Shown piece after piece: positions 36,144 to 44,733 of a DNA stretch of 59,770 nucleotides. The notes below the pieces were generated by a model. That model was not told the origin of the DNA. It did no database searches and saw only the letters and a list, made by a program, of their open reading frames with translations. Position numbers and translations under genes: made by a program. Within the stretch, counting starts at the first letter, position 1; each line of letters starts with the position of its first letter. The DNA is taken from positions 1 through 59,770 of the forward strand of contig CAJOKR010000008.1 of NCBI GenBank assembly GCA_905235135.1, written 5' to 3'. The DNA comes from an uncultured Bacteroidales bacterium (GTDB lineage Bacteria; Bacteroidota; Bacteroidia; Bacteroidales; WCHB1-69).

Positions 36144-36743
36144 TTACTCGTTTTGTAAATTATGATACTCCTGCAGTTCCGTAATCCAGCCGTTGGGTTC
36201 CGCCTGGTCAAGCACCCATTCCGCAACCTTGTTATCCTGCGGGTAAGGAGGCGTGTTCAGGGCATGGTACTTTTCATACTTCAGATAGGAGACCACCCGG
36301 TTGATATAGAACGACAGATCGGTATAGCTTCCACAAGCATTGGTGTTCAGGCACACCAGTCCGGCAAAATCACCGAAATAGCGGATGTTGGGGTGCCAAG
36401 GGTGCGGAATCTTAAGACCTGTGGGCGTTTGGGTGAGGAACTTGAACTCCAGTTTGGAATCCACCCCCGGATAGTTGTTGGGGATGATGATGCGCATGAT
36501 GAATTCATCATGGAAAACCGGTCGTTGCCATCCGTTTTCGTCGGCCTCCTCCACTCCGCAGAAAGACTTGATGTTGAAGATGATTTCGTAGATAATGGGC
36601 AGTCCTTCGGCATTCCGTTTCCGGATGATATAACTCACCTCGGGATTGTGCATGTAGCGTTCGTCGATGGACATCCATTCGTTCAACAGTCGCGCATTCC
36701 GTCCGATAAAATGTTTGTCTTTGTATTTTTCTACTTCTCTCAT
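36144..36743 (-). CDS. E2-like ubiquitin-conjugating enzyme
   Basis: A 199-residue UBC-fold protein. An N-terminal helix (RNARLLNEWMSIDERY) is followed by strands (YEIIFNIKSFCGV, FIMRIIIPNNYPGVDSKLEFKF, in pieces). Then comes the E2 hallmark: HPN at 117-119 and, twelve residues on, active-site Cys131 in GLVCLNT. The C-terminal helices include INRVVSYLKYEKYHALN and KVAEWVLDQAEPNGW. The usual UBC order FxxxIxxPxxYP...PHPW-HPN...Cys is fully kept. E2 enzymes accept a ubiquitin-like protein from E1 as a thioester. It lies six bases after the ubiquitin-like gene. Confidence 0.85.
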   Translation of the reverse strand: MREVEKYKDKHFIGRNARLLNEWMSIDERYMHNPEVSYIIRKRNAEGLPIIYEIIFNIKSFCGVEEADENGWQRPVFHDEFIMRIIIPNNYPGVDSKLEFKFLTQTPTGLKIPHPWHPNIRYFGDFAGLVCLNTNACGSYTDLSFYINRVVSYLKYEKYHALNTPPYPQDNKVAEWVLDQAEPNGWITELQEYHNLQNE

Positions 36744-36749
36744 AATCTC

Positions 36750-37070
36750 TTAACCAGCAATAGGATCCATAATTACTTCCAAAGTATCACCGCTTTTCAC
36801 GTTATAGTCACGCAAGCAGCACTCCGTCTTTCCAATTTTGGGGTTAAGAATAATAAAATTATCGTTTTCGTCCTTCTTTCCGAAGAAATATTCCACCACC
36901 ACACCGTCCTTATCGACGTTCGGCAGGTCAAAAATGGCTTTCCCGTTTTCGTCCGTACTATGACGCAGGTTCTGCATCAGCACATTCAGCGTAGCGTTGG
37001 GATCGATCAGCTTGTAACGGATCGTCTTGTTCTTGTAATGCACTCTTAGGTAAAAGTCGTCTCTTTCCAT
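36750..37070 (-). CDS. Ubiquitin-like protein (candidate modifier)
   Basis: A 106-residue protein with a beta-grasp pattern: strand-strand (FYLRVHYKNKTIRYKLID), helix (NATLNVLMQNLRHST), later strands (NFIILNPKIGKTECCL) and the typical late segment YNVKSGDTLEVIM, then the tail DPIAG. It ends in a bare C-terminal Gly, preceded by Ala rather than the usual Gly. This suits activation without proteolytic maturation. It is immediately upstream of the E2-like gene and in one operon with E1, JAMM and RING genes, which is the main basis for calling it the modifier. Confidence 0.7.
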   Translation of the reverse strand: MERDDFYLRVHYKNKTIRYKLIDPNATLNVLMQNLRHSTDENGKAIFDLPNVDKDGVVVEYFFGKKDENDNFIILNPKIGKTECCLRDYNVKSGDTLEVIMDPIAG

Positions 37071-37091
37071 TTTCTTTGTTTTTTGATGAAT

Positions 37092-39776
37092 TTATCGGTT
37101 AATTATTAATTTTTCGGTATCAAAGCTTCCGTCCTGACGGAATGATTTAACAAAATAGAGGCCATTGGCGAGAGCCGTGCTCATATCCTGCATATTGTCT
37201 CCATCCACCTTCCGCGACATCACCACCTGCCCGTTGGCGTTGAGAATCTGCACATTCACAGTGCCTTCTGGAAGCATCAGCCGGAACTGTCCGTCGTTGG
37301 GATTCGGCAGGATGCGGATCTTGGCGGATTGGGAGGGAACATCAACCCAACAGTCTGTATAAGTGCCGCAGGTGCCAGGTTCCTTAGCAGCGACAAGCAC
37401 CTGGTAACAGGCATCCATCTCCAAGCTGCTCTCAAGCTCATAATCAGCCGGATAATAATACTGTTTGGTGGCATTATTAATCGCAACCCCGTTTTTGTAC
37501 CACTGATACTGTAAGTTCGCATCCGGATACACAAGCATATACGGGATACCGTCGCGCTTCTTGCTGACGATATTCTTTATGTCCTGAAGTGCAGGGATGA
37601 TGGTCAGGTGCAAGGTCACGATACTATCGCAGCCATTTGCCGCCGAAAATATCCCAGTATAGTCGCCAGAAGTTGTGTAGTTGTTGTCATTCCAATAGTA
37701 GTTACCACATTCTGTCACTGAGACTTCTGTGTAAACAGAGCTAAGTATAATGAGGTGCAAGGTGTCCACCTGCGTGCACCCGTTGGCATCCGGGTGAGCG
37801 TATGTATAAGTGCCTGAGGTTGTATAGGTCATTCCTGTACCTTCTGTCCACGTGTAACTGTTGCAGTTCGTGAGAGAAGTGGCAGTGTGCACGGGGGTGT
37901 GGATGGTCAGATGCAGCGTATCCGCGCTCGCACAACCGTCAGCATTGTTATACGAATAGGTGTAAGTTCCCGATGCAGTATAAGCCTCTCCATGCCAAAT
38001 GTATTTTTCACATTCGGTTTCGGTGAAGACGTTGTGCGTGCCATGATGGATGGTGAGGTGCAACGTGTCCACGCTCGGACAGTCGTATTCGTTGTTGTAA
38101 GGATAGGTGTAAGTTCCCGAAGCCGTATATGTTTGTCCATGCCATGAATAGCTTTCGCAAGCGGTTTCGGTGAAGACATTGTGAGTGCCGTGATGGATGG
38201 TGAGGTGCAAAGTGACGATGCTGTCGCAACCGCTGACTGCTGTGAAGGTCTGGTCATAATCACCGCTCTCCGTGTAAGTTTGACCATCCCAAGTGTATGT
38301 CTCGCAAGATGATACGTGCAGATCCGTGTGATACGCGGAATTGATTGTCAGGTGCAGCGTATCCACTTGCCAGCAATCGTGTGCATCGGTGTGAGCATAT
38401 GTGTAGTCGCCAGAAACTGTATATATCGTTCCGTTCCATGTGTAGGATTCACAAGCAGTCACAACGGTAGCCGAGTGTACCGGATTGTTAATAGTCAGAT
38501 GCAATGTGTCCACTTGAGTGCAACCGTTTGCATCCGGATGGCTAAAGAAATAATCGCCAGATTCCGTATATGTGGTTTCATGCCATTCGTAACCCCCGCA
38601 GGCACTGCGTGTGATAGCTGTGTGTGTGGGATTGTTGATAGTCAGGTACAGCGTATCGACGCTCGGACAGCCGTATTCGTTGTTGTAAGGATAGGTGTAA
38701 GTTCCTGAAACCGTATATGTTTGTCCATGCCATGTATAGCTTTCGCAGGCGGTTTCGGTAAAGACATTGTGGGTGCCGTGATGGATGGTGAGGTGCAGGG
38801 TGACAATGCTGTCGCAACCGTTATGATTGCCATCAACAATGGTGTATGTCGGGGCTATGGCAGGGGTTTCAGTGTATGGTATACCATGCCAAGTAAAAAA
38901 TTCGCAAGCCACTACAGTGGTGTCCCCGTATGTTGTATGGTTGATGGTCAGGTGCAGCGTATCCACTTGCCAACAATCGTGAGCATCAGGATGAGGATGC
39001 AAGTATGTGCCGGAAGAAGTGTAGGTCTCCCCTGTACCGTCTGTCCACGTGTATGTCTCGCAGGCAGTGTCGGAAACGGAGTTATGTGTTGGATTGTTGA
39101 TTATAAGATGGAGGGTGTCAACAGAGGGACAGCCGTCATCATTCGTGTATTCATACCAGTGAGTGCCCGATGCGGTATATGTTGTTCCGTGCCATCTATA
39201 GCGTCCACACGCAGACGCACTATCTGTATTATGCGTACCATGGTGGATGGTGAGGTGCAAGGTGACGATAGAGTCGCAGCCCGCCACGTTAGTCAGCATA
39301 TCGGTGTATTCTCCACTTTCTGTGAGATTACTGTAGCCATGCCAGCTGAAGCTACCGCAAGCCACTGCCGTGGTGTCGCCATAGGTGGGTCGGTTGATAA
39401 TTAGGTGCAGCGTATCCACCTGCGTGCATCCGTTTGCATCTGGGTGACTGTACATATAGTCTCCGCTGGTAGTGTAAGTCTGTCTGTTGCCGTCTGCCCA
39501 TGTGTAGCTTTCGCACGTGTCAATTGTTGTGGAAGAATGGGCAGGGTGGTTGACGGTCAGGTGCAGGGTAACTATCATAGTACTGTCTTCCGACATGTAT
39601 GTATATTCGCCTGTCTGTGTATATGTCGAATCATGCCATACGAAACTATCACAAGCGAAAACGGTCGTATCGCTCGTGACAATGGAGCTGTCGCTCTGCG
39701 CATAGCCGACTTGTCCACCGGCCACCGCCAGCAACAGAAGCAGAAGCAGGGTTGTTCTTTTAATAAATTTCTTCAT
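37092..39776 (-). CDS. T9SS-exported protein with 14 cysteine-bounded repeats inside T6SS operon
   Basis: About 894 residues from ATG 39776 (MKKFIKRTT, signal peptide ending QVGYAQ). Fourteen repeats of about 45-55 residues follow the pattern C-x2-[YF]-x-W...YT.SG.Y...GC...VDTLHLTI, each bounded by two cysteines. A ~70-residue beta domain (QYQWYKNGVAINN) and a T9SS sorting domain (RILPNPNDGQFRLML...KLIINR) close it. Some repeats are nearly identical at DNA level (38066-38224 versus 38661-38819), favouring recombination. The same repeat occurs in the broken gene at 20208. It starts one base after the previous stop, so it is translated as part of the T6SS operon; the surface role is unknown. 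Confidence 0.85.
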   Translation of the reverse strand: MKKFIKRTTLLLLLLLAVAGGQVGYAQSDSSIVTSDTTVFACDSFVWHDSTYTQTGEYTYMSEDSTMIVTLHLTVNHPAHSSTTIDTCESYTWADGNRQTYTTSGDYMYSHPDANGCTQVDTLHLIINRPTYGDTTAVACGSFSWHGYSNLTESGEYTDMLTNVAGCDSIVTLHLTIHHGTHNTDSASACGRYRWHGTTYTASGTHWYEYTNDDGCPSVDTLHLIINNPTHNSVSDTACETYTWTDGTGETYTSSGTYLHPHPDAHDCWQVDTLHLTINHTTYGDTTVVACEFFTWHGIPYTETPAIAPTYTIVDGNHNGCDSIVTLHLTIHHGTHNVFTETACESYTWHGQTYTVSGTYTYPYNNEYGCPSVDTLYLTINNPTHTAITRSACGGYEWHETTYTESGDYFFSHPDANGCTQVDTLHLTINNPVHSATVVTACESYTWNGTIYTVSGDYTYAHTDAHDCWQVDTLHLTINSAYHTDLHVSSCETYTWDGQTYTESGDYDQTFTAVSGCDSIVTLHLTIHHGTHNVFTETACESYSWHGQTYTASGTYTYPYNNEYDCPSVDTLHLTIHHGTHNVFTETECEKYIWHGEAYTASGTYTYSYNNADGCASADTLHLTIHTPVHTATSLTNCNSYTWTEGTGMTYTTSGTYTYAHPDANGCTQVDTLHLIILSSVYTEVSVTECGNYYWNDNNYTTSGDYTGIFSAANGCDSIVTLHLTIIPALQDIKNIVSKKRDGIPYMLVYPDANLQYQWYKNGVAINNATKQYYYPADYELESSLEMDACYQVLVAAKEPGTCGTYTDCWVDVPSQSAKIRILPNPNDGQFRLMLPEGTVNVQILNANGQVVMSRKVDGDNMQDMSTALANGLYFVKSFRQDGSFDTEKLIINR

Positions 39777-39777
39777 A

Positions 39778-40755
39778 TTATTGTAACTTTTTGATAAACA
39801 TTTGATCATATTGACTACTCGCGAACAGCCACATTCTATATAGCGTGTTCTTGTCCATTGCATTCAAGTCTTTTTCAATATCCACAAACAAGTAGGCATT
39901 GAAGAACTTCCGGTCCGCCTCCATATTCTGATTCTCCAACTCTTCAATTTTCTTCGCTGATTTGGAATACTCGTATCCGATGGCAAGATTGGTCACGGCG
40001 GAGACGGCAGCTTTCGCGTTGCCCACGTATGGAAGGAAATCCGTTACTACATCCAATTTCTCTCCCATGACAGTATCACCGAACGAAAATCTCCCTCCTG
40101 GAGCAAGATTTTGGTGTGCCTCCTCCATCAGCGCATTTGCGGCATAATTATCAGCCGTTTCAATTGGATTGAAAGAGAAATCAACAACCACATCTTTACT
40201 GCTTATCTTTCTCCAATCCAAGATATCCGTCCCCCATATTGTATGCCTAGTCTTAAAACGAACGCTCGCGTTCAATTCTGTTGGGACATGTTTTGTTCCA
40301 GCCAATCTATTTGCACTCACCCTCATTCTGGTTCCATTACTTTCACCCACTTTTGCCAGCGTTTTACTATACGGTCGGGAAATGCTCTTCGTGAATTTAC
40401 CTGCTGCTTTTCCGATGACTTTGCCAGTGGCGATACCCACCACATCCGTTCCAGCCGCGAAGAAGTGGCTGTTGGCCTCCGCCCGCATTTGTTCTGACAT
40501 ATTCCCGTAATTACGCCAATATTCCGGTCCGAGAGTTTTCACAACATTTACAACTTCTTTTCGGTAAGCCCCATCATCAAAAAATTCCGGTTCGGAAGCA
40601 ATCTTATCCGGCTGGTATTGTTTGGCCATCCCCATCGCGTACACCATATTGTGAAAGAATATTTCTTGCTCAATATAGTTACTCTTCAAGTACTTGTCGC
40701 AAGTCTTGAAGGCGGCGAGGAACTGAGGTTTGGTTATGGGAACTGAAATTGACAT
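39778..40755 (-). CDS. T6SS-operon protein of unknown function with Gly/Ala-rich segments
   Basis: About 325 residues from ATG 40755, no signal peptide. The N-terminal ~100 residues are helical. A Gly/Ala-rich amphipathic stretch (TDVVGIATGKVIGKAAGKF, ~105-123) and a second one (NAKAAVSAVTNLAIGYEY, near 260) could insert in membranes. The end is helical. No family recognised. Lying downstream of a phospholipase effector and a DUF2931 gene, it might be an effector, chaperone or immunity protein; the sequence does not decide. Confidence 0.5.
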   Translation of the reverse strand: MSISVPITKPQFLAAFKTCDKYLKSNYIEQEIFFHNMVYAMGMAKQYQPDKIASEPEFFDDGAYRKEVVNVVKTLGPEYWRNYGNMSEQMRAEANSHFFAAGTDVVGIATGKVIGKAAGKFTKSISRPYSKTLAKVGESNGTRMRVSANRLAGTKHVPTELNASVRFKTRHTIWGTDILDWRKISSKDVVVDFSFNPIETADNYAANALMEEAHQNLAPGGRFSFGDTVMGEKLDVVTDFLPYVGNAKAAVSAVTNLAIGYEYSKSAKKIEELENQNMEADRKFFNAYLFVDIEKDLNAMDKNTLYRMWLFASSQYDQMFIKKLQ

Positions 40756-40769
40756 AGAGAGCAACAAAA

Positions 40770-41204
40770 TTAGTGTGCTAATTCAAAGCGTAAATCTTTA
40801 AATGAATTCTCATCTATGTTATTGATGTCTATCTCACTCACACTGCCCAGTCGAGCACTTGTGAAATCGTGCTCTGTTCGGAATATGCACGTGTATGTAC
40901 GGCCATTATATTCAAAAGCAAAATTCAATGCTCTGTATGGATTCTTTGAGACATCTCGCATATGCCTCGCATTTCGCAATTGCGGATTTCTCCACAACAT
41001 TTCTTCAACTTGACCATTTACATTAGCAACTTGCGCTGCAAAGTCGTTAGGATCCAGAAAACCCTCTACACAAAAAAAGACAGCATTGTTATTTTCTTCA
41101 TAAATACTATCTGAAGCTCCAAATGACGTAACACGAGCATGCACTTTAACAACTGCTTGATGGTTTCGGTCTGTCGCATTTAAGCATAAAATTCTATTAA
41201 TCAT
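40770..41204 (-). CDS. Small AT-rich hypothetical protein in T6SS effector region
   Basis: A 144-residue protein with no signal peptide or membrane helix. It has a beta-rich N-terminus (AVVKVHARVTSFGASDS) and a central EYNGRTYTCIFRTEHDF strand pair. Base composition is clearly more AT-rich than the sheath and baseplate genes, like the Tle1-like gene, suggesting that the stretch 40770-44349 is a transferred effector cassette. It may be an immunity or adaptor protein. I do not recognise a family. Confidence 0.45.
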   Translation of the reverse strand: MINRILCLNATDRNHQAVVKVHARVTSFGASDSIYEENNNAVFFCVEGFLDPNDFAAQVANVNGQVEEMLWRNPQLRNARHMRDVSKNPYRALNFAFEYNGRTYTCIFRTEHDFTSARLGSVSEIDINNIDENSFKDLRFELAH

Positions 41205-41227
41205 AATTATAACTTTTTAATTCATTC

Positions 41228-42229
41228 TTATTTCCTCCACCCTCCCGACGGCCTATCGTAATTGTCGCTGCGGTAGGATTCAAACTTGTTCTTAAAAACC
41301 AATATTTCCACATTCTCCTGCGGCAGTTCTTTCGGTTTTTCCAAATCGTCGCCGTTCATCAAAATGTGGAACTCTTTGTTGCTCTTTCGGATGTCAATCA
41401 CCAGATTCATCTCCTTTGCGGAATCCTCACCATAAAAATCGCTGAAGGCCACCCGTGTTTTTACATCGTCAAACCAAATGTATGCGTTATACTTGGCTTT
41501 GCCTACTTTGTAGTGCACAATCATCTTGCGAGGTTTTGCCCGCATCGCATAATCGGAGTACTCGTCTGTTAAACAAGTGTCGAACTCACCATTATAGTAC
41601 CAAACGTCCACACCTTGCAACTCTGCGGTTTCGTCCTCAAGAACAGGATGTATCTTATAGTTAAACCGTGCCATATAGTTCTCATACAGCATACGATTTG
41701 GCAGCCCGTTCGCCTGAAAATACTCGTAGGCCTCTTTCGCATTTTTGAAGACAGCTTCGGCATACTCCTCGCGGTTGAGATTGGTGCTGGGACAGAAATC
41801 TTCCATCTCCACATCCGTTTTCACTGCTTTGAGCCACGCCACCTCTGTCTGTTTTTGGTGTCCTGCCAGCCACACCGCAACATTCCCGAATGGCGCCATC
41901 CCTACAATGATGTAATCGTATATCGGATTGCCTTTCTCGTCTTTCTGTTGAAACAATTCTTCCATCTTTTCCGCAGGCAGTTTTTCCTCAATAGAGTAGA
42001 ACTGGTTTTCCACGATGGAGAACCAGATCATATCCAAGAAGGTGGGAATGGGGAATTCCTTCTCGTCGTAAATATGCATGGAGACCGACTCGCCCCACTT
42101 CGCCGCAAAGGGATAGGAATAGGGCACGCTGATACCGTCATCCTCCGACCACATCAGGTTGCCGAAGAACGTCTCCGTCGGATAAAGGACGGGCGCATTG
42201 CCGCTGACGAAATAGGGGTACTTGGTCAT
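41228..42229 (-). CDS. DUF2931-type T6SS accessory protein
   Basis: A 333-residue protein with the DUF2931 pattern: YPTETFFGNLMWSEDDGISVPYSYPFAAKWG at the N-terminus (in pieces), a PIPTFLDMIWFSIVENQFYSIEEKLP segment near residue 57, and IVGMAPFGNVAVWLAGHQKQTEVAWL near 108. DUF2931 genes are frequent next to T6SS phospholipase effectors and are suspected accessories or immunity factors. No signal peptide or lipobox is seen, which argues against classic periplasmic immunity. It starts two bases after the phospholipase stop. Confidence 0.7.
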   Translation of the reverse strand: MTKYPYFVSGNAPVLYPTETFFGNLMWSEDDGISVPYSYPFAAKWGESVSMHIYDEKEFPIPTFLDMIWFSIVENQFYSIEEKLPAEKMEELFQQKDEKGNPIYDYIIVGMAPFGNVAVWLAGHQKQTEVAWLKAVKTDVEMEDFCPSTNLNREEYAEAVFKNAKEAYEYFQANGLPNRMLYENYMARFNYKIHPVLEDETAELQGVDVWYYNGEFDTCLTDEYSDYAMRAKPRKMIVHYKVGKAKYNAYIWFDDVKTRVAFSDFYGEDSAKEMNLVIDIRKSNKEFHILMNGDDLEKPKELPQENVEILVFKNKFESYRSDNYDRPSGGWRK

Positions 42230-42231
42230 TA

Positions 42232-44349
42232 TTACAACATTTGATTATAGTGATTTTCGATCGTTTCAAGTCTTTTGATTTGGTAATTTTGATATTCTTT
42301 TTCAACCTTTTCGCAATATTCTTCTGTGTATTCTATCCTGCTTAAGAATTTTATGGCTTTATTGTCATCTTCATTAATCAAAATAAAATTAGGCTTATTA
42401 ACAAGTCCATCATCCATAGAAAGATGCAAGTAATCTTTTCTTAATAATCTGTACCTCTCAGGATCAGGGTAAAAACATTGATCATTTCCTGTAGACTCTG
42501 CTCCTTTATAAATGTCAGACAAATCTACAGGGACACAAAAATTTTTGTCTTCCAGGTTAAAAAGACTTTTAAATTTGTTTGCCATTAAATGTAAACCAAC
42601 ATAGCTATACCCTTTTTTTGAGTAACGATATATTGAAACGACATTTGAAATTCTGTCGAACAAATCACTTACATTCAAATCAGGATTTTTCTTTTTTTCA
42701 CAGAACCACATCGTTTCTTTAAGATTGTGAATGTTAAAGGTGAAGCCTTCCAAATTAGGTTCATTTCGCAAATGATCTGGTTTTGCCTCATATGGTATAT
42801 AAAAAGAGTCTTCCTTAAAAGATACTTTTTTATCATATCCATCCGAATACCCACCACCAACATCAGCATGACATCCAGGAATATAAATTTGAGTTACGCT
42901 TTTATTGGCGGCATCTTTAGGAACGGGAACAAGAGCAAAATTCTCTCTGTATTCATCTAATGCGCAAATATGATATACATCATCAACTAATTTCAAATCA
43001 TTAAGTCCTAAATCCTTAACATTTCTATGGTGAAGTTTGGAAAATGTATTTATATGATTTTGTATATCAATAAGATAGTTATTTTTAATAGCGTTGTTAA
43101 ACAAAACACCGACCGAAGAAACTGTATCATATATTCCCATTGCCGGAATACGGACAAATCCATTTTTGATAATGTTTTTAATTCTTTCTTGCCCCTTAAA
43201 AACATGTCCCCATATACTGTTATCCAGGTCTTGGTCGCCTTTCTGATCTGTTGCAATAGGGTCCTTTTCTTCTTGATTTTTCTTGTTTTGTTGAATGCTC
43301 TTTCTTGCCCCTCTGTTCAATCGTCGCATTTCTTTTTGATATTTTTTTTCAGCAATCATATCTGCAATAACAGAATATACTGCAAAAGCGCCACCTGCGG
43401 CTTGCGTTTCATCATCCCTACTCATCTCGTTACTCATTTTCAATCTATCTTCGAGCTTGAATTCTTGATAATCATGTTTGTCCATGAGTTCTTTTTTTTG
43501 TTTCAGATAGATAATTCTCTGTTCTTGCGTTAATTTTTGGAGTTCTGAATCTGTAAGATCATCCGAAGACAGCATATTTTTTTGCTGATAAACAACATGT
43601 GCAAAAATTCTCGCTTCAGTAGCACCCCTGCTAAATCCAAAAAGATGAAACTTCAAAGTGATATTTTTATCTTCGACATTGGCGAAATATGTCAATTTTC
43701 TATTTATGCATGAAATCGCATCTTTCACTTTTCCTACCACCCCCGTGGTACCTTGGCCGAAAGCCGCACCTTTCCAATCGCCAATCTTTTCTAATTCCCT
43801 TTCAACACCACTTCCACTAACATATATTTTGTATGCATACTCATTATCCAAAAATTCGCCTTTCTTTGCGCGATAAAACGATTCCAATATTGCGATGTTA
43901 GTCAAATCATTTGTTTGAATGGCATGCTCTTTATACATCGTTTCATCATACTTGTATTTTGACACTTCAAATTCCAGATCTTTTGTGACGGAATCAAGTT
44001 TATTTATACGATATGTGTTTAAAAAGTAGTCCGCTTCCTCTTTGCTTCGAAGTGCTTTTTCCAAAGCAGACTTTTCACGTTGCAATGCACTTATCTCACC
44101 ATTATCCTTTAATTTATTTTTATCGTCATATTGATCAATATCTAATTTGAATTTTTGTGCAATTTCTCTTTCTTCATCATTAAGTGTATTACCTAATTCT
44201 TTTTTTTCCCTATATTTTTTTCCAAGCAACACTTGCAATCGATGATTATTGGTGCCATCAAAAAAGATACCGAAGTAAATGGTAACCTTACCCTTTTCGT
44301 TCTCCGGTTTCTTACTTTCTTTTGCTCCAACTTCTGCGATTGCTGCCAT
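42232..44349 (-). CDS. Tle1-like T6SS phospholipase effector (DUF2235)
   Basis: A 705-residue alpha/beta hydrolase of the DUF2235 family. The N-terminal IYFGIFFDGTNNHR (~24-37) is the family opening. The nucleophile elbow GFSRGATEA places Ser240. GIYDTVSSVGVLFNN supplies the probable Asp, and IPGCHADVGGGYSD supplies the probable His. Residues ~45-150 are an insert of charged helices. Tle1 effectors hydrolyse membrane phospholipids of target cells. It lies directly behind vgrG and a PAAR-like gene, which would load it on the spike. Its base composition is markedly more AT-rich than its neighbours, suggesting transfer. Confidence 0.85.
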   Translation of the reverse strand: MAAIAEVGAKESKKPENEKGKVTIYFGIFFDGTNNHRLQVLLGKKYREKKELGNTLNDEEREIAQKFKLDIDQYDDKNKLKDNGEISALQREKSALEKALRSKEEADYFLNTYRINKLDSVTKDLEFEVSKYKYDETMYKEHAIQTNDLTNIAILESFYRAKKGEFLDNEYAYKIYVSGSGVERELEKIGDWKGAAFGQGTTGVVGKVKDAISCINRKLTYFANVEDKNITLKFHLFGFSRGATEARIFAHVVYQQKNMLSSDDLTDSELQKLTQEQRIIYLKQKKELMDKHDYQEFKLEDRLKMSNEMSRDDETQAAGGAFAVYSVIADMIAEKKYQKEMRRLNRGARKSIQQNKKNQEEKDPIATDQKGDQDLDNSIWGHVFKGQERIKNIIKNGFVRIPAMGIYDTVSSVGVLFNNAIKNNYLIDIQNHINTFSKLHHRNVKDLGLNDLKLVDDVYHICALDEYRENFALVPVPKDAANKSVTQIYIPGCHADVGGGYSDGYDKKVSFKEDSFYIPYEAKPDHLRNEPNLEGFTFNIHNLKETMWFCEKKKNPDLNVSDLFDRISNVVSIYRYSKKGYSYVGLHLMANKFKSLFNLEDKNFCVPVDLSDIYKGAESTGNDQCFYPDPERYRLLRKDYLHLSMDDGLVNKPNFILINEDDNKAIKFLSRIEYTEEYCEKVEKEYQNYQIKRLETIENHYNQML

Positions 44350-44354
44350 AACGC

Positions 44355-44729
44355 TTACATTTGTCCGTTAGTAGTTAAAGAAATCGTACCTGCCCACAAG
44401 CATTGAAGATTGCAGGTGTTTAATAATGCGGGTTGTCCTTTCAAAAGTACGTCTGGTTTTCCAGGCATCCACGGAGTCACCGTATTGGGAATGCACGGCA
44501 TGGGTTGTAGGCGGCCGAGATTGGCCGCGGTGGCGGCCGCTACCGTTGGATTGGCCAAAGATTTGCACAATCCGAACGGGGCTATATTCACTATCGACTT
44601 ATGATCTGAAATATTAGCCTGTGGTTTGCCCGCCAACATAATCGTCCGTGTCGGCAAAACTGTCAACATAGATGGTGCAGACCCCATCGTACATTTCATT
44701 CTTGCAGTACTGCAAACATACGTTGCCAT
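44355..44729 (-). CDS. PAAR-like spike tip protein (DUF4280-type)
   Basis: A 124-residue protein with repeated short glycine/proline turns and cysteines: MKCTMGSAPSMLTVLPT, MLAGKPQANISDHKS, PCIPNTVTPWMPGKPDVLL and QPALLNTCNLQCLWAGTISL. This is the PAAR-like cone in which His/Cys side chains bind metal. It sharpens the VgrG spike and often carries effectors. It lies between vgrG (4 bases) and the Tle1-like gene (5 bases). Confidence 0.8.
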   Translation of the reverse strand: MATYVCSTARMKCTMGSAPSMLTVLPTRTIMLAGKPQANISDHKSIVNIAPFGLCKSLANPTVAAATAANLGRLQPMPCIPNTVTPWMPGKPDVLLKGQPALLNTCNLQCLWAGTISLTTNGQM

Positions 44730-44733
44730 AGCT

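Noticed and set aside
37092..39776. DNA-level repeats in the T9SS gene considered as a CRISPR array.
   Set aside because: Repeats are coding, in frame, of 130-160 nt and without constant short repeats and unique spacers.
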